Part shown: piece after piece, positions 57,801-63,800 of the stretch
Layout: each line of letters opens with the position of its first letter
Numbering within the stretch: position 1 is the stretch's first letter
Origin: Candidatus Omnitrophota bacterium
GTDB lineage: Bacteria > Omnitrophota > Omnitrophia > Omnitrophales > JACROU01
Direction of reading: 5' to 3'
DNA: 64,000 bases
NCBI GenBank assembly: GCA_029261035.1
Contig: JAJDCD010000012.1
Coordinates: 124,001 to 188,000, forward strand
Program-made: the position numbers and the translations under genes
Notes under the pieces: generated by a model
Database searches by the model: none
The model's input: the letters and a program-made list of their open reading frames with translations, nothing else
Told to the model about the DNA's origin: nothing

Positions 57801-60800
57801 TTCCCGTCTTTTTCATACAACATTCTACTCGTCGATTCCCATCCTTCTTCCAAATTTTTAAAGGTTTGAGACAGAACATCCCCATATTTGCTCATTTCTT
57901 TTTCTGTCACATTATTATTCTTATCTGTTTCAATTGTTTTCTCAATATTACCTTTATCATCCTTTTGGTATTCGAATAAAGTGGTAGCAGACCATCCTTG
58001 CTCTACATTCTGAACAGTCAAACTTTGAATATCACCATATTTACTTTGTGCTTTCTGAGTAATATTTCCATTCTTATCTGTTTCTGTAACTAAATTTACA
58101 TTTCCTTTATCATCTTTACCATACACAAACTCCGTGGAAGCTTCCCAACCTTGATCTTTGTTTTTAAAGGTAAGTCGAATCAAATCTCCATGGATGTTAT
58201 TTTGTTTAATAGTTTCATTTCCATTTTTATCTGTTTCTGTAATTTTTACAAGATTACCAACACCATCTCTTTCATAAACAAATTCTGTCGTCGCCTCCCA
58301 ACCTTCTTCATTGTTTTTAAAGGTAGAGCTCGTAATATCTCCAGCTACATTAAAGTCCTTAATTGTTTGGTTTCCATTCTTGTCCGTCTCTGTTGTTTTA
58401 GTGATATTTCCAATTTCATCTCGTTCATAGCTTGTCGTTGTAATCGCTTCCCAACCTTCTGAGAGGTTTTTAAAAGTAACCTTAACAACATCACCAGCGT
58501 CATCAAACTCTTTAATGGTTTTATCCCCATTCTTATCTGTCTCTGTAGTTTTAGAAACATTTCCTAGCTCATCATGTTCATATTCATAAGTTGTTGTATC
58601 TTCCCAACCTTGGTCTATATTTTGAATTGTTAATTCGACAAGTTCTTGTCTGCCGTTAAATTTTTCTGTTTTAATATTTCCATTTTTGTCTGTTTCTCTA
58701 CGTTCTATCATATTTCTATTTTCATCAAACTCATATTCAAAGGTTGATTTCGCTTCCCAACCTTCAACACTTCTAAAAACTCTTTCCGTAATATTATTGT
58801 TAATATCAAATTTTTCTATAGTTGTATTTCCATTAGGATCCACCTTAGTCGATTTTAAAATTTGAGAAGTTACAGGATCTCTATCATAAGAAATATTTGT
58901 TTCCTGAGTCCATCCTTGCGCACTTTGAACAACAATTTTTATTGGATCCCCAAAGATATCCAATGTTTTTTCTGTTATATTTCCATTTTTATCTGTCGCA
59001 ATCGATTTCGTAATTCTTCCATTATCTCTTTCATAAGCAAAAGTAGTTTCTCCACCAAATCGGTCCACTATGGATTTAACATCTCCAAAAGCATCCAAAG
59101 TCCTAATTTCTTGAATATCCGCTGTGCCTGGATTGACAGCAATTACAAAACCATCTGCATCTTGCTCTAGAACATACCCTTCAGCATTTGCTTCCGTTCG
59201 GGTCACAATCGTTTCTAGTAACTTACTATCATCATCTTTGACTGTTTCATTAATAGTTAAAGACCCATCCGAAGATAAAATAGCTACATTTTCACCCGCG
59301 CTATTGTAAAGAAACGTATTTGTTCTATATGCAGTTGGGGTTCCATCTTCGGCAAACAAAATAGGCTCTTCTGTTGTATCAATAACACTGACTTGATTTC
59401 CATCCACGTTAATTTGCTTATATCTAGTGCGAGTAGTCTCTTCTGTTCCTACAACCTGAAGCACCGACTCTCCGGAAGAGGTGTCATAGATATAAGGGGT
59501 GACTTTCCCCGTAGGATCAATTGTTCTATCAATCAAATCTTGTCCAAACTGATCTCTACGATAGTAGTTGATGGTTCCGTCATCATCTTCAACTCGGTCT
59601 AATATGCCAGTATTCTCATCGTAAAAATAGGTGCTTTTTTTATCTAGAGAGCCATCTCCGTTGTAAAAAGAGATCTCTGAGACTCTTTCACTTCCAGGAT
59701 CCCCTTCATAGGTAGATACACTGGAACGCCCGTCCTCTGTTTGAGTCACTGTCGTCAAAGCTCCATTAGCAGCATAAGTATAATCCGATGTTGAAGAGAC
59801 ATCTGGGTCTGTGTCTGCATCATCACCATCTTCTTCATAAGTTACAACCTGAGACATTCTTTCTCTTCCCCTTTCAGTCCCTTCGTATTTAACCGTAGAA
59901 AGAAGAACATCTGTATCTTCTTTAAATTGATTTACTTGTTTAAGCGCCTCATTTTCATCATATTCAAAGGTACTTCGAGACAACACTTTGCCTGGTTGGG
60001 AAATATCGTATTCCGTAGTTTCAACAACTCGCTCTCTTCCAGGCTCTCCTTCGTAAGTTGAAGCTGATTTTATTGCAGCGCTGTCACTGTCCTGAAGTCT
60101 AATTTGAGTTTCGCTAATAGCTCCACCGTCTCCATAAATATAATCTTGTCGAGATGCCAAAGCATAAGCACCGTCTTCTTTTTTGAAATAATTAAGAGCA
60201 CGGTAGATACGCTCTTGACCCTGTTCACCTTCCATCAAGTTTATAGCAATAGGATGTTCATTAAGGTCGTCCTTATCTCTAATCTCTGTTTTAAGCAGCT
60301 TGCCATTAGAGTCATATACAAATTTTTGATGTGTAGAAAAACTAGATTGGTTTGTTTGGGGGTCAATACCGAAAGTAATCATTTCGGTTGTTAATTCCTC
60401 ACCACGATCTCCTTCAAGTCGAGCTTCTTGAATAATGGGAGCCGTAGGATCTTCACTATTTCTATATTGAATTTTCTTAATACGATCCTTGTCGTCATGT
60501 TCCATATGCTGCCAAAGACTGAGCTCTGCCTCACCCGCTTCATTAATACGGTAATTTAATACATCGGAAGCAATTTCACTTCCTGCAGCACCTTTAAACT
60601 TCGTTTTTTGCAAGACAGGATCTGTTTCATTAGGACCTGATCTTCTACTGATTTCTTGAAGAGCTCCCGTTACGTCATAAGCGTAATCCGTACGGTTATC
60701 AGGAACAGACAAGGTAGGATCATTTTCATCTACTCTATATTCAATATTATACAAAGTTCGCTCTTTACCAGGCTCATCTCCCTCGTAAAAACTTTCAAAC

Positions 60801-63800
60801 AAAATAGCTCCATCTAAGTCTCCAGAATTTCTTCGCACGATTTTCTTCAACACACCTTGATCATAAAAGAAGTCTGTTCTGCCTGTAGCAATTCCAGCAT
60901 CATCATATTGGACTGTATAGTCAATCAAAGTGGTTCCTGGCAAGTACTGAATATCAGAAACAAGAACATCATCCACTAAATTGTCCAACGCATCCACTTC
61001 ATTATTAACTCTATATTGTTTTAAGCCCGTATTATCGCCATCTTCATTGTATTCATAAACACTCATACTGCCTGGCTTAGTCTCCGAAGCTCCAGGGCTG
61101 TCTAAATCAACTTCATAATTAATAACAGCTTTAATGCGTTCATCTCTAAATAAACCTTTTTCATAAATTGCTTCACTGACAATATTACGAAGAGCATTCG
61201 TTGTGACCGTTTTTAGAATATAACCCGCAGCATCATATTCATAAGTCGTTTTATTTCCAACACCATCTTGGGTGTAATCAATGACTGGCACATTAAAGTT
61301 ATCCAATTTTTTATAATAAAGTGTATTCTGAAAAGCTCCTGTTCCTTTTTGCACTGCGTCTGCAGCATTCTCAACATCACTGACATCAAAATTCTGTATC
61401 CCGGTCATTTCCCCATCTTCATTATAAAGATACTCACTTCTAGATATAATCTCCTGTCCGATTTCATCATAACTGACTGAAGTATCTACCTGACCTTCTT
61501 CATTAAAAAAGCTCTCACTAATCTTAGTGTTATCTTCTAAGCTTTTTTCTCTAACTGTTTTCAAAACCTTATCTGGACTCTCTGGATCATAAACACTTCT
61601 ATTGACACTACCTGTTCTAGAGACGACATAATCCACCTTAGCATTACCTTCACCGTCCGTTACCACATTACCTTCTGCGTCTTTCAAATAAACTGTTTTT
61701 TCAATAACACGAATAGGACCATCTGTGGAATTTGTCTGCTTACTAATCGCTTCTAACTCTCCCTGATCATTGTATAGATAAACATCCACCTCTCCTCTGA
61801 GGTTGGTTATTTTATCGATCACATCTTCATCTGTTACAGGATTCTTCTTATAATTTATTTTTCTTCCATCATTAAGAAAAATAAGTGTATTTCCATCTTC
61901 ATCTTCTTGAACAGACTGAATAACTGCATGAGAATTAGTAAAAAAGTCTAAAGCACCATCTTTTTTATAATAACTAATAGTTCCATTATGAAACACATCC
62001 CGACTCATTCCATCAATAATTTGTGAATTTGTATTTTGAGGCGTATAGTCTACTTGGGTAAAATCAATAATAGCGTTTGTTTCTGGGTCTCTAACTAAAT
62101 CAAAAGTCTGTATCACATCTCCATTCTTATCTATAATTTGCTTAATATACCCATCTTCGTAGAGAGATTTTTCTCCATTCTTATTCGTAAATTCAACCAA
62201 CTCTTCATTTTCATTAAATACACTTAACTCCCCATCAGCGAGAACTTCATTACGAATTAACTGATCATTACTATCTAATGTTTGAGTACTAACAACACCT
62301 GTTTGTGGGTTTTCAGATGTAACAATAGTTTTAGCATCATCCCCTTCACCTTCATATTGATAGGATGTTATTTGCTGTATGTCATCTGGAAGATCCCCAA
62401 TTCGAGTTGTTATTTTGCTGGCTCTATTTTCAGAGTCATATTCATAGTCTTGAATTGTCCCATCAGGGGATATGACTTGTTGAACATCTTCATTTTCATT
62501 AAATAACTGCCGTGTTCCATCAGGAGTAACAACCTCGGAAATTTTTCCTTCAGAGTCAAACTTTTGCGCTGTGACATCCCCTTCTGGATCCGTAACATTA
62601 ATTTGAGATAATTGATCTGCTTGATTATAAACAAAGTCTTGAGTCGTTCCATCCGGTTGTACCACTTGAGAAACATCTCCATTAGAGTTAAATGACTGGA
62701 TAGTTCCATCTGCAAGTTCAACAGAAGAAACTTCACCATTTGCACCCATATTCTGGATTGTAAGTTCCCCCTGCGAATTTGTGATTCTAATTTGCGTTAA
62801 TTCTTGAGCTTCGTCATAGACAAATATCTGCGTTGATCCATCCGTCTGATCAACTTGCGAAACATCTCCATTCGCATTAAAAAATTGCTTTGTTCCATCA
62901 TCAAGTTCAACAGATGAAATCTCTCCATTCTCGCCCATATTTTGAATAGTGATATTGCCGCTAGGATCTGTCACTTGTATCTGAATTAGCTTTTCCTCAT
63001 CACTATAAATAAAATCTTGAATCGTTCCGTCATTTTGCTCTACACGTGAAATGTCACTATTTTCATTAAAAAATTGCTTTGTTCCATCGGCAAGCTCTAT
63101 AGAAGATACCTCTCCATTCTCATTCATATTTTGAATCGTTAGTATATTATTTTCATCTGTAATTCTGATTTGGGTTAAAACACTTTCTTGATAAATATAT
63201 TCTTGCTTACTGGTATCTGGATTTTCAACCCTACTTATTGCTCCATCTTCGTTAAATGTTTGCTTCGTACCATCAGGCAATTCTACCGTTTGAACTTCTC
63301 CTGCTTCGCTCATTCTTTGCAATGTTTCATTGCCATCAGCATCAATCAATTTAATTGCAGCCAAAATAGCGTTTTCATCATAGATATACTCTTGCGATGA
63401 TCCATCTAGATTATCAACACCTGTTACTTTACCTTCAAAATCAAAATATTGCTTTGTTCCATCAGGCAGTTCAATCGAAACAACATCTCCATTTGAATTC
63501 ATTTCCTGCTTTGTTGTTTCACCTTCTGGGGTCGTAATATTCACAAAAGTCAAAACACCTAAGTCATTGTAAATGTAATCTTGGATAGTTCCATCTGTCT
63601 GTTCAACACGACTTACATTCCCATTAGCATTAAAAAACTGTTTTGTTCCATCAGCCAGTTCAACAGATGTTGCATTTCCATCCACATCTACGTTTTGATA
63701 AGTAATCTGATTATCTGGGCTCGTTATTTTAATTTGAGATAAATTACCTTCATCATCATAATCATATTCCTGTTTTGTTCCATCGGCTGTTTGAACAAAT

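Noticed and set aside
58345-58560. Short minus-strand frame in another phase over the 51-residue array
   Set aside because: It is produced by the regular array read one base off; the in-phase repeats are coherent and extend far beyond it.
62410-62745. Minus-strand open frame of 111 codons in another phase
   Set aside because: It is a shadow of the YD-like array A/flank in the shifted frame; the true frame continues through it with regular repeat motifs.
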